Both the position numbers and the translations under genes were made by a program. 64,000 nt of DNA, from contig JAJPIX010000018.1 in the NCBI GenBank assembly GCA_021324545.1, positions 59,102 through 123,101 on the forward strand, in the 5' to 3' direction. Positions within the stretch are counted from its first letter, which is position 1. Every line of letters starts with the position of its first letter. A model generated the notes under the pieces. The model was not told the DNA's origin. It searched no databases and worked only from the letters and a program-made list of their open reading frames with translations. Below are positions 1 through 10,311 of the stretch, piece after piece. This DNA comes from Alphaproteobacteria bacterium (lineage in GTDB: Bacteria; Pseudomonadota; Alphaproteobacteria; Micropepsales; Micropepsaceae).

Positions 1-1518
1 GAAGACTGCGAAGAGTGCATCGGGCCAGAGGCGCTGCGGGACCTTCAACGCCGCATTTCCGGCCGCGGCTACGCCGGCCCGCTCGATCCCGAATGGAATG
101 CCGCCGCCTACCGCGCGCGGTTCGCGCGCGTTCACGCTTACATCGGCGAAGGCGATATCTATCAGGCCAACCTCAGCTTCCGTTCCCGCTTTGCCTTTGC
201 CGGCGATCCGCTGGCCCTCTACCTTCGGCTTCGCGCGCAGAGCGGCGCGGCCTGTGGCGCGTTCATCGATGACGGAGAGCGCCACATCCTCAGCCTTTCG
301 CCGGAGCTGTTCTTCGAGATTTCGGCAGGGCAAACCGTTACCGCGCGGCCCATGAAAGGCACCATGGCCCGCGGCGCCGATGCCCGCGCCGATGCCGCCG
401 CGCGGGCGGCCCTTGCCCAATCGGAAAAGGACCGCGCGGAAAACCTGATGATTGTGGATCTGTTGCGCAACGATCTCGGGCGGATCGCGCAGCTTGGCAG
501 CGTGTCGGTTCGCGATCTTTTTTCCGTCGAAACCTATCCGACGTTGCACCAGATGGTTTCCACGGTAACGGCCAGACTCGCTACGACAGATATCGGGACG
601 ATTGTGCGTGCGCTTTTTCCCTGCGGTTCGGTCACCGGGGCTCCCAAGATCCGCGCCATGGAGATCATCCGGGAACTCGAACAGAGCCCTCGCGGGATTT
701 ATTGCGGCGCCATCGGATTTTTCGCACCCGACGGCCGGGCCAGGTTCAACGTGGCGATCCGCACACTGACAATCAGCGGCGCGCGCGGCGAACTGGGCAT
801 CGGCGGGGCGGTCGTGCAGGATTCGAGGCCGGAATCCGAATATGACGAATGTCTGCTGAAGGCGCAGTATTTCGTAGCCGTCCGCCGGCCGCTGGACTTG
901 ATCGAGACTTTCGCCTTTCTTCCGCAGGCGGGGTTTGTCCGGCTGGAACGCCATCTGGCCCGCATGGCCGCCTCTGCGGCGCGGCTTGGCATCCCTTTCG
1001 ATCCGGCCGCGGCGAACGCGATGCTGAGAAAGAATGAGCCCGCGGTTCCATCCCGCATGCGAGTCCGGCTTGCGGAAGATGGGGGCCTTTCGGTCAACAG
1101 CACGCCGCTGGAACCGGCGCCGGCAGCCTGGCGCTATGTCATTTCGCCAAGGCGCCTGTCGAGCGGCGATGAACTGCTCCGCCACAAGACCGGCTGGCGC
1201 GAGATGTTCGAGGCGGAGTGGGCGGGTTCAGGCGGCGCTTGCGATGAAATTGTATTCCTGAATGAGCGTGGCGAAGTGACGGAAGGAAGCCGCAGCAACA
1301 TTTTCCTTCGCCGCAACGGAATGCTGCTCACACCGCCGCTGTCCAGCGGTCTGCTCAACGGTTGCCTGCGAGACGAGTTGATGGCGCAGGGCCGTTGCCG
1401 CGAGGCCGTGTTGACGCCGCATGATCTTGCGGCCGCGAACGATGTTTATTTCGGCAACTCGTTGCGCGGACTTGTCCGTGCGGTCGCAGCGCAAGCGCCG
1501 GCCTTTGCCGCCGGCTGA
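1..1518 (+). CDS. pabB: Aminodeoxychorismate synthase component I fused to 4-amino-4-deoxychorismate lyase (5'-truncated at window edge)
   Basis: Frame 1 is open from base 1 (EDCEECIGPEALRDLQRRISG...GEGDIYQANLSF); chorismate-binding motifs (MKGTMARG, ENLMIVDLLRNDLGRIA, GSVTGAPKIRAMEII) followed by a class IV aminotransferase-like C-terminus (EVTEGSRSNIFLRRNG). Confidence 0.9.
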   Translation, partial: EDCEECIGPEALRDLQRRISGRGYAGPLDPEWNAAAYRARFARVHAYIGEGDIYQANLSFRSRFAFAGDPLALYLRLRAQSGAACGAFIDDGERHILSLSPELFFEISAGQTVTARPMKGTMARGADARADAAARAALAQSEKDRAENLMIVDLLRNDLGRIAQLGSVSVRDLFSVETYPTLHQMVSTVTARLATTDIGTIVRALFPCGSVTGAPKIRAMEIIRELEQSPRGIYCGAIGFFAPDGRARFNVAIRTLTISGARGELGIGGAVVQDSRPESEYDECLLKAQYFVAVRRPLDLIETFAFLPQAGFVRLERHLARMAASAARLGIPFDPAAANAMLRKNEPAVPSRMRVRLAEDGGLSVNSTPLEPAPAAWRYVISPRRLSSGDELLRHKTGWREMFEAEWAGSGGACDEIVFLNERGEVTEGSRSNIFLRRNGMLLTPPLSSGLLNGCLRDELMAQGRCREAVLTPHDLAAANDVYFGNSLRGLVRAVAAQAPAFAAG

Positions 1519-1899
1519 TCAGGCGGCAGCGGCCGCCAGCGCGCAAATCAGCGCCAGGCTTTCGGGCAGCACCCAGCCGCCGGCTTCCGCGACGCGCCCT
1601 GCAGCCAAGTCGCTGGCCGTGACATCGGCCAGGCTGTGGATCGCCAGAGCCTTGCGCAGGGAGCGCGCGGTTTCGGCGGCATTGAACCTCGGCAGGCCGG
1701 CGATAACGGCGTGGCCGAGCAGGCGGGCGCCGTCCGGGTCTGGAAGGCGCGATACCAGATCGCCATAGGCGCCGGCTTTTTCATTGCGGTGGAGGATGCG
1801 GGCGGCCTCGTACGCGCCGCCACCCAGGATGCCGAGCCCAAGCGCGCCGACCAGGCCGGCCAGCAACGGCCGCCGTTCGATGCCCGCCCGCCAGGTCAT
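1519..1899 (-). CDS. Small Tat/TM-anchored protein, gluconate 2-dehydrogenase subunit 3-like partner of a GMC oxidoreductase
   Basis: ORF start trimmed to MTWRAGIERRPLLAGLVGALGLGIL, overlapping the GMC stop by 4 nt (ATGA); RR-hydrophobic N-terminus; position next to GMC oxidoreductase. Confidence 0.6.
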   Translation of the reverse strand: MTWRAGIERRPLLAGLVGALGLGILGGGAYEAARILHRNEKAGAYGDLVSRLPDPDGARLLGHAVIAGLPRFNAAETARSLRKALAIHSLADVTASDLAAGRVAEAGGWVLPESLALICALAAAAA

Positions 1900-3464
1900 G
1901 TCATCACCATTTTCAGATGATCGGCCAGCCGCAGGGTCAGCGCTACAAGATTCATCGTCGGATTGGATGAACCATAGGTGGGGAAGACGGAGCTTCCCGC
2001 AATGTAGAGGTTGGGAACGCCGTGCACCTGCGAATTGGCGTTGACGACGCCGTGCTTTGGATCGTCGTGCATGCGGGTTGTTCCCATGTGGTGATTGCCC
2101 CAGTCCACAACAGACAGCCAACCGTCTCGCGTCCGATGCTGGATCCGCAGGAGTCCCGTGCGCGCCGCCAGCAGCTGGCGCCCGAGTTCCCGCAGCGTCG
2201 AGCGGTAGCGTGCAAAATCCGAATTGGAAACGCGCATATCCAGCTTCAGGCGCTGAAGCCCGAGCGCATCGCGTTCGCCCGTGAGCGTGAGCCGCCTGTC
2301 CGGATCGGGCGCAAGTTCGAATCCGGTCCCCAGCGAAAAGGCGCGCGCGCTGCCGGCATCCACGCCGAGCGCATTCGCCGCCGCAGCCACGGCCGCCTTG
2401 GCGAGATCATCAAGCGCCACTTCGTTTTCGACGGTCGTAAGCGAGCCGAGAACGCTGCTCTGCTGCTTGAAATCCTCGGTGGGCGACAGCGCGGCGCGAA
2501 AATGCACACCGCCGGCCGACTGGGTGGCGGTGTAATAGGCGGGCATGTTTCCGTCGAACGTCACAAGTGTGGCCACCTCTCGCGGTATGCAATGGTCAGC
2601 GAAAAAACGGCCGACCAGGTCGTTGGCATTGCCGACCCCGCGCGGCGCCACATCATTTGACACCAGCAGGATGCGCGCGTTTTCGATGCCGCCTGCAGCC
2701 AGCACCGTGTAGCGCGGCTTCACGGTGAAATGGTTTCCGGAAAGCGTGGCCACCTCGAGCCGGTCAAGGCTGCCCGCGTCGGGCGCAAGCTCAAGCGCCG
2801 TCACGTTCGCGTGCAGATAAAGGTCGAGATTGGGAATGCGCCTCAGATCGTCTCCATAGCGCTTTCCGAAATGCGTCGGCAAAACGCCACCGCGCGTTTT
2901 GCTGAACTGGAAATAGGTCGTGTAGAGGCCGCCCTTGCCCAGGTTCAGCGGCGCATCCGCCGCCAACCTTTTGGCGTCGTCATAGATCGGCTCTCCGGCT
3001 TCGACCAGCTGCTGGGCGCGGGGGATATAGGGCTCAAGGGCTTCGCGCCCGAACGGCCAGCCGGAATAGGGCAACCATTCGCGTTTCTCGAAATCGCTTT
3101 TGTCCAGCGGCCGGCACCAGCCGCCCCAGTGGTTTGTGCTGCCGCCGAAATAGCGCAGCCTCGAACCGTCGAGCTTCAGATAGTGCACGCCCGCCTCTTC
3201 GCCGGAATACAACGCCTGCGTGGAGTCGTCGAAAGCAAGTCCTCCGCTTTCGAGCATCAGCATCCTGATCGGCGTGTGGGCGAGCGCGAGCGCCAGCGTA
3301 ATGCCGGCGGCGCCACCGCCGATGATGGCCAGATCGGTCTGAATGACTGTCCCCGCAGGCAGTGTGCGGGCATCGAGAAACGAATTCAAAATCGGCCCTT
3401 CCGAAGCCCGCCATGGGAAAGCGGATCCCGGGTTTCTCTTGTCGGAATCAGGCTGGGACCGCAA
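1896..3464 (-). CDS. GMC family FAD-dependent oxidoreductase
   Basis: N-terminal dinucleotide fold DLAIIGGGAAGITLALAL; C-terminal GNHHMGTTRMHDDPKHGVVNANSQVHGVPNLYIAGSSVFPTYGSSNPTMNLVALTLRLADHL. Confidence 0.88.
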   Translation of the reverse strand: MRSQPDSDKRNPGSAFPWRASEGPILNSFLDARTLPAGTVIQTDLAIIGGGAAGITLALALAHTPIRMLMLESGGLAFDDSTQALYSGEEAGVHYLKLDGSRLRYFGGSTNHWGGWCRPLDKSDFEKREWLPYSGWPFGREALEPYIPRAQQLVEAGEPIYDDAKRLAADAPLNLGKGGLYTTYFQFSKTRGGVLPTHFGKRYGDDLRRIPNLDLYLHANVTALELAPDAGSLDRLEVATLSGNHFTVKPRYTVLAAGGIENARILLVSNDVAPRGVGNANDLVGRFFADHCIPREVATLVTFDGNMPAYYTATQSAGGVHFRAALSPTEDFKQQSSVLGSLTTVENEVALDDLAKAAVAAAANALGVDAGSARAFSLGTGFELAPDPDRRLTLTGERDALGLQRLKLDMRVSNSDFARYRSTLRELGRQLLAARTGLLRIQHRTRDGWLSVVDWGNHHMGTTRMHDDPKHGVVNANSQVHGVPNLYIAGSSVFPTYGSSNPTMNLVALTLRLADHLKMVMT

Positions 3465-3582
3465 GCCCCGCGCCTCACCGGGCCGCCCTGGGCCTGGATG
3501 TCCTGATATTTTTCAATCCGGCCGCCGGCCCTTTCGCCGGGCAGCTCCCCTATTGGGATGGCCCGGCGCCGCGGACAAGACC

Positions 3583-3658
3583 TGGTGGAGCTGAGCGGGA
3601 TCGAACCGCTGACCTCGTGAATGCCATTCACGCGCTCTCCCAACTGAGCTACAGCCCC
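3583..3658 (-). tRNA. tRNA-Ala (anticodon GGC), CCA tail encoded
   Basis: Reverse complement GGGGCTGTAGCTCAGTTGGGAGAGCGCGTGAATGGCATTCACGAGGTCAGCGGTTCGATCCCGCTCAGCTCCACCA; cloverleaf, TTCGATC T-loop, G3:U70 wobble pair typical of tRNA-Ala. Confidence 0.97.
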
Positions 3659-3748
3659 GTGCGCGCGGTGCGCGCGGAATTCGGGATTCAGACGCCGGAA
3701 CCCTGTGAAATTTCGCTTCCGGTTTCCGGTTCCCGGAAGGCGAACGTC

Positions 3749-4255
3749 TCAGCGTTCATCCTTCTCGATGTCGGCGTCGATGATGCCGCTGACGTCGTCT
3801 TCGTCTTCTTCGACTTCTTCCAGCAACGTGTCGTCTTCTTCGTCCTCGTCTCCGGCCTCCTCGTCGATGTCCTCAATGTCGGCCACCTCGGCGTCGGGTT
3901 CTTCGACAACCGTCATTCCGGCCTCTTCGGCTTCTTCCTCGACGGTTTCTTCTTCCTCTTCGTCCTCGGCCGTCTGGAGCACGGGCTCGGCTTCGGCTTC
4001 CACGGGTTCGGCCGCTTCGGCTTCGGCTTCCTCGACCTCTTCCTCGAGCTCTTCGTCCTCCTCGGCTTCGGCGGCGGCCGGCTCGGCTTCCTGCGGCTCG
4101 GGCTGACGCGGGCGGCGCTGCTTGTAAAGCGCCTCCGGCTCGAAGGCGAACTGGCACTTCGGGCACTCGATCGGACGCTTGTTCAGGTCGTAAAAGCGCG
4201 ATGCACACTGGGGGCAAACGCGCTTGGTTCCAAGATCCGCCTTGACCAGGGTCAT
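3749..4255 (-). CDS. TIGR02300-type FYDLN acid domain protein (zinc-ribbon plus acidic tail)
   Basis: [43 protein letters not shown] followed by a long Glu/Asp-rich tail. Confidence 0.92.
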   Translation of the reverse strand: MTLVKADLGTKRVCPQCASRFYDLNKRPIECPKCQFAFEPEALYKQRRPRQPEPQEAEPAAAEAEEDEELEEEVEEAEAEAAEPVEAEAEPVLQTAEDEEEEETVEEEAEEAGMTVVEEPDAEVADIEDIDEEAGDEDEEDDTLLEEVEEDEDDVSGIIDADIEKDER

Positions 4256-4338
4256 CTTTCCCGCGTGAGTATGGTTTCCAAAGGCCGGGTCGTTTGCCAC
4301 TTCCGTCCGGCGCTGTCAAAGGTGGAAATAGGCGCCAA

Positions 4339-5676
4339 ATGACTGCCGTGAAAGCCCCGCGTCCACTGGCCGCGCGCCGTCCCGGCGCCTTGCGGGGAAT
4401 TGCGCAGATTCCGGGCGACAAATCCATCTCTCACCGGGCGCTGATTCTGGGCGCCCTGGCGGTGGGCGAGACGAAAATCACCGGTCTTCTGGAAGCCGAT
4501 GACGTCATAGCAACCGCCATGGCCATGCGTCGTTTCGGGGCCGAGACGGCTAAAGACAAGGATGGAACCTGGCGTGTCTGGGGCGTGGGCACCGGCGGCT
4601 TCGCCGAGCCTGATGGCGTTCTGGATTTTGGCAATTCGGGCACGGGCGTTCGGCTTGCCATGGGCGCCATGGCCACCACGCCGGTCCTGGCAGTCTTCAC
4701 CGGCGATCAAAGCCTGCGGCGGCGTCCGATGCGGCGGGTTCTTGAGCCGCTTTCTGCGTTCGGCATGGATTGGAACGGCCGGGGCGATGGTTACCTGCCC
4801 GTCACGCTGCGCGGCGCGCGGCATCCGGTTGCGATTGAACACAGGATCGCCACGCCATCGGCACAGGTCAAATCGGCGCTGCTTCTGGCGGCGCTCAATG
4901 CGCCGGGCCGCACGCGGCTTACGCAAAATGTGCTCACGCGCGATCACACCGAGCGCATGTTGAAGGCTTTCGGCGCCGATATCGTGGTCGAGCCGGACGG
5001 CGCGGGCGAAACCATCTCGATCACGGGCGAAGCGGAGCTGAAGCCGGCGGCCGTTCATGTTCCCCGCGATCCGTCGTCCGCGGCGTTTGCGGCGGTTGCA
5101 GCCAGCATCGTTCCGGCCTCGCAGATCACGATCCCGGGCGTTTTGCTCAATCAGCGGCGCGTGGGATTGTTTCAGGTGCTGCGGGAAATGGGCGCGCGCG
5201 TCTCGGCTGCCAGCGTAAGCGAAGCGGGCGGCGAACCGGTCGGCGACGTTGTGGCCGCGTTTGCGCCGCTTCGCGGCGTCGAAGTGCCTGCCGATCGCGC
5301 GCCGGCCCTGATCGACGAATATCCGATTCTGGCGATTGCAGCCGCGTTTGCGGAGGGCCGCACGATCCTGCGGGGCCTGGAAGAGCTGCGGGTGAAGGAA
5401 AGTGACCGCCTTGCAGCCATTGCGGCGGGATTGCGCGCCATCGGCGTCAATGTCGAGGAACTCAGTGACGGCCTGATAATCGAAGGCCGTGGGGCCGATG
5501 GCGTGCCGGGCGGCGCGACTGTCGAAACGCATATGGACCACCGCATCGCGATGTCGTTTCTCGTTGCGGGATTGGCCGCGCGCGAGCCGGTGGCGGTGGA
5601 CGACACGGCGATGATCGCCACGAGCTTTCCGGAGTTTGAAGCGATGATGCGTTCGCTCGGGGCGGAATTCGCATGA
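4339..5676 (+). CDS. aroA: 3-phosphoshikimate 1-carboxyvinyltransferase (EPSP synthase)
   Basis: [69 protein letters not shown]. Confidence 0.97.
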   Translation: MTAVKAPRPLAARRPGALRGIAQIPGDKSISHRALILGALAVGETKITGLLEADDVIATAMAMRRFGAETAKDKDGTWRVWGVGTGGFAEPDGVLDFGNSGTGVRLAMGAMATTPVLAVFTGDQSLRRRPMRRVLEPLSAFGMDWNGRGDGYLPVTLRGARHPVAIEHRIATPSAQVKSALLLAALNAPGRTRLTQNVLTRDHTERMLKAFGADIVVEPDGAGETISITGEAELKPAAVHVPRDPSSAAFAAVAASIVPASQITIPGVLLNQRRVGLFQVLREMGARVSAASVSEAGGEPVGDVVAAFAPLRGVEVPADRAPALIDEYPILAIAAAFAEGRTILRGLEELRVKESDRLAAIAAGLRAIGVNVEELSDGLIIEGRGADGVPGGATVETHMDHRIAMSFLVAGLAAREPVAVDDTAMIATSFPEFEAMMRSLGAEFA

Positions 5677-6341
5677 GCGTCGTGATCGCTGTTGACGGCA
5701 CGGCGGCGTCCGGCAAGGGAACGCTGGCCACGAAACTGGCGGAGCATTTCGATTTTGCGCATCTCGATTCCGGGTCCCTCTACCGGCTTGTCGCGCTGGG
5801 CGTGGTGGACGCGGGCGGCGATCCAAACCGGGAAGCCGATGCCGTGCGCGCGGCGCAGGCAATCGACCATCGCCGCGCATCCGATCCGGCAATTCGCACG
5901 GCAGAGATGGGCCGCGTTGCGTCCCTCGTGTCGGTGTTTCCGGCGGTGCGCGCGGCCCTTCTTCAGTATCAGCGGCATTTTGCGGCCCATCCGCCCGGTG
6001 GCGAAAAGGGGGCCGTGATCGACGGCCGGGACATCGGCACGATTGTCTGCCCGGACGCCGACGCGAAACTGTTCGTAGACGCTGCGCCGGACGTGCGGGC
6101 CCATCGGCGCTGGCTCGAACTGAAGGCGGCCGGGGCTGCGCCGGACGAGGCCGCCCTGCTGGCCGAAATCCGGGAACGTGACCGGCGCGACCGCGAGCGC
6201 CCGATCGCGCCCCTCAAGCAGGCGGCGGATGCGGCCTTGCTCGACACCACGCACTTGGATATAGACGCTGCGTTCGCGGCAGCGCTCGCCCTTGTAAGAC
6301 CCAGGGTCGAAGCGGCGCTCAGGGCGCAAGCCAAGGGGTGA
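5673..6341 (+). CDS. cmk: Cytidylate kinase
   Basis: [39 protein letters not shown] and [21 protein letters not shown]; 4-nt overlap with aroA. Confidence 0.96.
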   Translation: MSVVIAVDGTAASGKGTLATKLAEHFDFAHLDSGSLYRLVALGVVDAGGDPNREADAVRAAQAIDHRRASDPAIRTAEMGRVASLVSVFPAVRAALLQYQRHFAAHPPGGEKGAVIDGRDIGTIVCPDADAKLFVDAAPDVRAHRRWLELKAAGAAPDEAALLAEIRERDRRDRERPIAPLKQAADAALLDTTHLDIDAAFAAALALVRPRVEAALRAQAKG

Positions 6342-6476
6342 AGGAGACCCGGCGGCGCCATTCTCGGGCAGCCCGGACATCCCAGACGTAACCAAACCGC
6401 CTTGTGGGCGTTTGCCTGCTCGGAAGTCCGCCGCGCAAAGCGGCCGGCATGAACTGTTGTTGAAAGAGGAATTTGA

Positions 6477-8210
6477 ATGGCTCGCGCTTCTGCTGCCGAA
6501 TCCATTGCCACCCCGTCCCGCGAAGATTTCGCGGCCATGCTCGATGCAAGCTTCGAGGCTCAGGCGCCCGCCGAAGGCAGCGTGATCAAGGGCAGGATCG
6601 TCGCGGTGGAGAATGACTTTGCCATCGTTGATGTCGGCCTGAAAACCGAAGGCCGCGTGGCGCTGAAGGAATTTTCCATGCCGGGCCAGCCCGCCAATGT
6701 GAAAGTGGGCGACGAGGTTGAGGTCTATCTGGAGCGCGTGGAAAACGCGCTGGGCGAAGCCGTGCTGTCGCGCGACAAGGCCCGCCGCGAAGAAAGCTGG
6801 ATCCGTCTCGAAAAGGCCTACAACGATCAGACGCGCGTGCAGGGCGTGATCTTCGGCCGGGTAAAGGGCGGCTTTACGGTTGATCTCGACGGCGCGGTGG
6901 CGTTTCTTCCCGGCTCGCAGGTGGACGTGCGGCCGATGCGCGACGTGGGCCCCCTGATGAACCAGCCGCAGATGTTCCAGATCCTGAAAATGGATCGCCG
7001 CCGCGGCAACATCGTTGTCTCGCGCCGCGCCGTTCTGGAAGAGCGCAGGGCCGAGGAAAGGTCTTCGCTCGTCGCCAGCCTCCAGGAAGGCCAGGTGGTG
7101 GAAGGCGTCGTCAAGAACATCACCGATTACGGCGCCTTCGTGGATCTGGGCGGCGTGGACGGTCTCCTGCATGTCACCGACATCGCGTGGCGCCGCGTCA
7201 GCCATCCGACGGAAGTCCTCAATGTCGGCCAGACGGTCACGGTCCAGATCATCAAGATCAACCACGACACGCAGCGCATCAGCCTGGGCATGAAGCAGCT
7301 GCAGACCGATCCATGGGAAGGCGTGGGCGCCAAATATCCGGTCGGCGCGCGGTTTACCGGCAAGGTCACCAACGTCACCGACTATGGCGCCTTCGTGGAG
7401 CTGGAGCCGGGTGTGGAAGGCCTCGTGCATGTCTCGGAAATGAGCTGGGTGAAGAAAAACATGACGCCCGGAAAGATCGTGCAACCGGGTCAGGACGTCG
7501 AAGTGCAGGTGCTGGAAGTGGATTCCAACAAGCGGCGCATCAGCCTTGGCCTGAAGCAGACGCAGGAAAACCCCTGGTCGCATTTCGCGGCCACGCATCC
7601 GGCCGGCACGATCATCGAGGGCGAAGTGAAGTCGATCACGGAATTCGGCGTGTTCGTGGGCCTCGAAGGCGATATCGACGGCATGGTGCATCTCTCCGAC
7701 CTGTCGTGGGACAAGCCGGGCGAGGAAGCGATCAAGGAATACCAGAAGGGCCAGACGGTCAAAGCCAAGGTGCTGGACGTGGATGCAGAAAAGGAACGCG
7801 TCAGCCTCGGCATCAAGCAGCTTGCCGGCGACCCGATGGACAAGGTCGGCCCCGTGAAGAAGGGCGATGTCGTCACCGTTACGGTGTCCGAAGTGAACGA
7901 CGGCGGCATCGAAGTGACGCTCGCCGACGGCATCAAGAGCTTCATCCGCAGGAGCGATCTGTCGCGCGACCGCAACGAACAGCGGCCCGAGCGCTTCCAG
8001 GTCGGCAACAAGGTGGATGCGATGGTCACGAGCGTCGACAAGGCCACGCGCAAGATCGGGCTTTCGATCAAGGCGCGCGAAGTGGCCGAGGAAAAGGAGG
8101 CCGTGGCGCAATACGGCTCGTCGGATTCCGGCGCGAGCCTGGGGGACATTCTGGGCGCGGCGCTGAAGCGGCGCGGCAAGAAAAAGGCCGACGAGGAACC
8201 CGGCGAATAG
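6477..8210 (+). CDS. rpsA: 30S ribosomal protein S1
   Basis: Repeated S1 domains (VEGVVKNITDYGAFVDLGGVDGLLHVTDIAWRR etc.); located after cmk. Confidence 0.98.
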   Translation: MARASAAESIATPSREDFAAMLDASFEAQAPAEGSVIKGRIVAVENDFAIVDVGLKTEGRVALKEFSMPGQPANVKVGDEVEVYLERVENALGEAVLSRDKARREESWIRLEKAYNDQTRVQGVIFGRVKGGFTVDLDGAVAFLPGSQVDVRPMRDVGPLMNQPQMFQILKMDRRRGNIVVSRRAVLEERRAEERSSLVASLQEGQVVEGVVKNITDYGAFVDLGGVDGLLHVTDIAWRRVSHPTEVLNVGQTVTVQIIKINHDTQRISLGMKQLQTDPWEGVGAKYPVGARFTGKVTNVTDYGAFVELEPGVEGLVHVSEMSWVKKNMTPGKIVQPGQDVEVQVLEVDSNKRRISLGLKQTQENPWSHFAATHPAGTIIEGEVKSITEFGVFVGLEGDIDGMVHLSDLSWDKPGEEAIKEYQKGQTVKAKVLDVDAEKERVSLGIKQLAGDPMDKVGPVKKGDVVTVTVSEVNDGGIEVTLADGIKSFIRRSDLSRDRNEQRPERFQVGNKVDAMVTSVDKATRKIGLSIKAREVAEEKEAVAQYGSSDSGASLGDILGAALKRRGKKKADEEPGE

Positions 8211-8232
8211 GTAAATCCTTTCTTTTCATCGA

Positions 8233-8265
8233 AGGCGCCCGTCCATCAGGCCGGGCGCCTTTTTC
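8233..8265 (+). terminator. Rho-independent terminator after rpsA
   Basis: AGGCGCCCG-tccatcaggc-CGGGCGCCT followed by TTTTTC. Confidence 0.85.
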
Positions 8266-8381
8266 TTTCCCGCCGCCGCGGGTTTTCGCAATGCGTCATT
8301 AACGGGACCTTAGATTGCGCCGCCATACAAAATCAGAATGGGCGGAACAGAAATTTGCCAGTCCGTTAACGGGCGATAACC

Positions 8382-10070
8382 ATGCAGGCGGCACTTTCGT
8401 TGGCGGCTGCAAGACGCGGTCCTTCGCTCGGCATCCTGATTGCCGCGGCCCTCAGCGTGCTGGTGTCGGCCGGCGGGATCAATTTGCTGGCGCGGCTGGG
8501 CGGGCACATCACGGGCATCTGGATTTCGAATGCGGTGCTGCTCTGCTTCCTGCTGAAGCAACCCAGCCGCGACTGGCCGAAAATCCTGCTGGCCGGTCTG
8601 GTGGGCAACGCCGCGGCTGATTTCCTTCTGCATGACAATCCCTTCTCGATTGCGTGCATGGTGGTCGCCAATGCGATCGAAGTGCTGCTGGTGGCAATCC
8701 CGATGCGGCGTTTCCGGCTGGATCGTTCGATCAGCCGCCCGCGCGCGCTCCTGAGCTTTTACGCCCTGGCCGTGGTTCCCGCTCCGCTTCTGTCGGCCTT
8801 GTTCTCCAGCGTGATCTTCCGGTTTGTCTATGGCGCCGATTTCTTCGACTCGGTCGTGAACTGGTATTCGGCCGACGCGCTTGGCCTGATCATGATCGTT
8901 CCGCCGGTCATGACCGTGCGCTGGACCGCATTCAAGGCGATGTTCTCAAGGGACCAGCTTGGCGGAACCCTGCTTGCCATCGGCGCCGTGGTGGCGGTGA
9001 TCGGCGTGAACTACATCTACCGCGACACGCCGATTGCGTTCCTCTTCTTCCCCGCCATCGCGCTTCTGACATTCCAGCGCGGCTTTGCCGGAGGCGCCAT
9101 CGGGCTGGTGCTGAGCGCGGTCTATCTTTTTCTGCCGGTGCTCTTCGGCGATCCGCACGGGATGTTGCGCAGCCATTCCCTGCGCGAACAGATTCTGCTT
9201 GTGCAGATCTATGTGGCGGTGATCGGGTTTTCGATGGCCATGCTCGGCGCCGCGCTGGAAGAGCGGAAGCGGCTGGAACGCGGCCTGGCGGCTGCGATCA
9301 AGCGGGCCGAAAGCGCGCGCGAGGAAGCCCTGGTGGCCCGCGATTCCTCTGATCGCGCCAACCGCGCCAAGTCCATGTTCCTCGCCAACATGAGCCATGA
9401 GCTGCGCACGCCGCTCAATGCGGTGATCGGTTTTTCCGAGATCATGCAGGCGGAAACTTTCGGTCCGCTGGGCGATCCGCGCTATCGCGAATACACGCGC
9501 CTGATCCAGGACGCCGGCAGGCACCTTCTGGATCTCATCAACGATGTCCTCGACATGTCGAAAATCGAAGCCGGCAAGCATGAGCTTGTGCGCGAGCGCC
9601 TGCTTGTGGGCGAGATCATGCGTGAATGCGTGGATCTGATGCGCGAGCGGGCGCAGCAGGCCGACGTGGACCTTCAGTTCAGCATGCCCGCCGCCCCGCT
9701 CTGGGTCGATGCGGACAGGCGGGCCATCAAGCAGATTCTCCTCAATCTGCTTTCGAACGCCATCAAGTTCACGCCCTCGGGCGGCCATGTGATCGCCAAG
9801 GCGACCATTTCAGACGGGAAGCTGATTCTGCTGGTCACCGACACGGGAATCGGCATTCCGGCGGACCAGCTCTACCGGCTCGGCAACCCCTTTGTGCAAC
9901 TCAAGACAGACGCCGGAACGGCCCATTCGGGCACGGGCCTTGGACTGGCGCTTGTACGGGCGCTGGCCCAGATGCACCACGGGAGCCTCAAGATCGAGAG
10001 CATCGAAGGCAAGGGCACAACCGTAAGTGTCACCATCCCCTTGGCCGCCAAGGCGAATATGGCGGCCTGA
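8382..10070 (+). CDS. MASE1-type membrane sensor histidine kinase
   Basis: N-terminal multi-TM segment beginning LSVLVSAGGINLLARLGGHITGIWISNAVLLCFLL (MASE1-like); H-box NMSHELRTPLNAVIGFSEIM; HATPase motifs DTGIGIP, GTGLGLALV. Confidence 0.9.
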   Translation: MQAALSLAAARRGPSLGILIAAALSVLVSAGGINLLARLGGHITGIWISNAVLLCFLLKQPSRDWPKILLAGLVGNAAADFLLHDNPFSIACMVVANAIEVLLVAIPMRRFRLDRSISRPRALLSFYALAVVPAPLLSALFSSVIFRFVYGADFFDSVVNWYSADALGLIMIVPPVMTVRWTAFKAMFSRDQLGGTLLAIGAVVAVIGVNYIYRDTPIAFLFFPAIALLTFQRGFAGGAIGLVLSAVYLFLPVLFGDPHGMLRSHSLREQILLVQIYVAVIGFSMAMLGAALEERKRLERGLAAAIKRAESAREEALVARDSSDRANRAKSMFLANMSHELRTPLNAVIGFSEIMQAETFGPLGDPRYREYTRLIQDAGRHLLDLINDVLDMSKIEAGKHELVRERLLVGEIMRECVDLMRERAQQADVDLQFSMPAAPLWVDADRRAIKQILLNLLSNAIKFTPSGGHVIAKATISDGKLILLVTDTGIGIPADQLYRLGNPFVQLKTDAGTAHSGTGLGLALVRALAQMHHGSLKIESIEGKGTTVSVTIPLAAKANMAA

Positions 10071-10227
10071 GACGTCCGCCTGTTCGTCTTGTGGCAGGCG
10101 CGCCTGCGCTGGAAGAGCCCAAGACTCAAAGGGGTCTTGCCAGATTCGCCCCAAATAAAGAGGGGAAAATGGATTGTCATCCAAACCCCACGAATCAGAA
10201 AAACATTGCGTATTCAGTGACTTCCCG

Positions 10228-10256
10228 TTGACGCTTTTGTGGGCTGCCACTAGGTT
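10228..10256 (+). promoter_or_regulatory. Candidate sigma-70-type promoter for ihfB
   Basis: TTGACG (10228-10233), 17-nt spacer, TAGGTT (10251-10256). Confidence 0.4.
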
Positions 10257-10311
10257 AACCCTGTGGGGCAGGCTATCGTTGTCACGATACGGGGTCCCTC
10301 GAGGGACGGGG

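Noticed and set aside
3705-4106. Ser-rich 133-aa ORF ([16 protein letters not shown]...)
   Set aside because: Shadow of the acidic-repeat tail of the FYDLN protein on the opposite strand.
5172-8111. 979-aa minus-strand ORF opposite aroA, cmk and rpsA
   Set aside because: Antisense of conserved genes; His/Arg-rich shadow ORF.
8344-8367. EcfG-type general stress promoter (GGAAC...CGTT) ahead of the MASE1 kinase
   Set aside because: Spacer is 15 nt, shorter than the usual 16-17, and CGTT lies only about 14 nt from the start codon; too weak to list as a feature.
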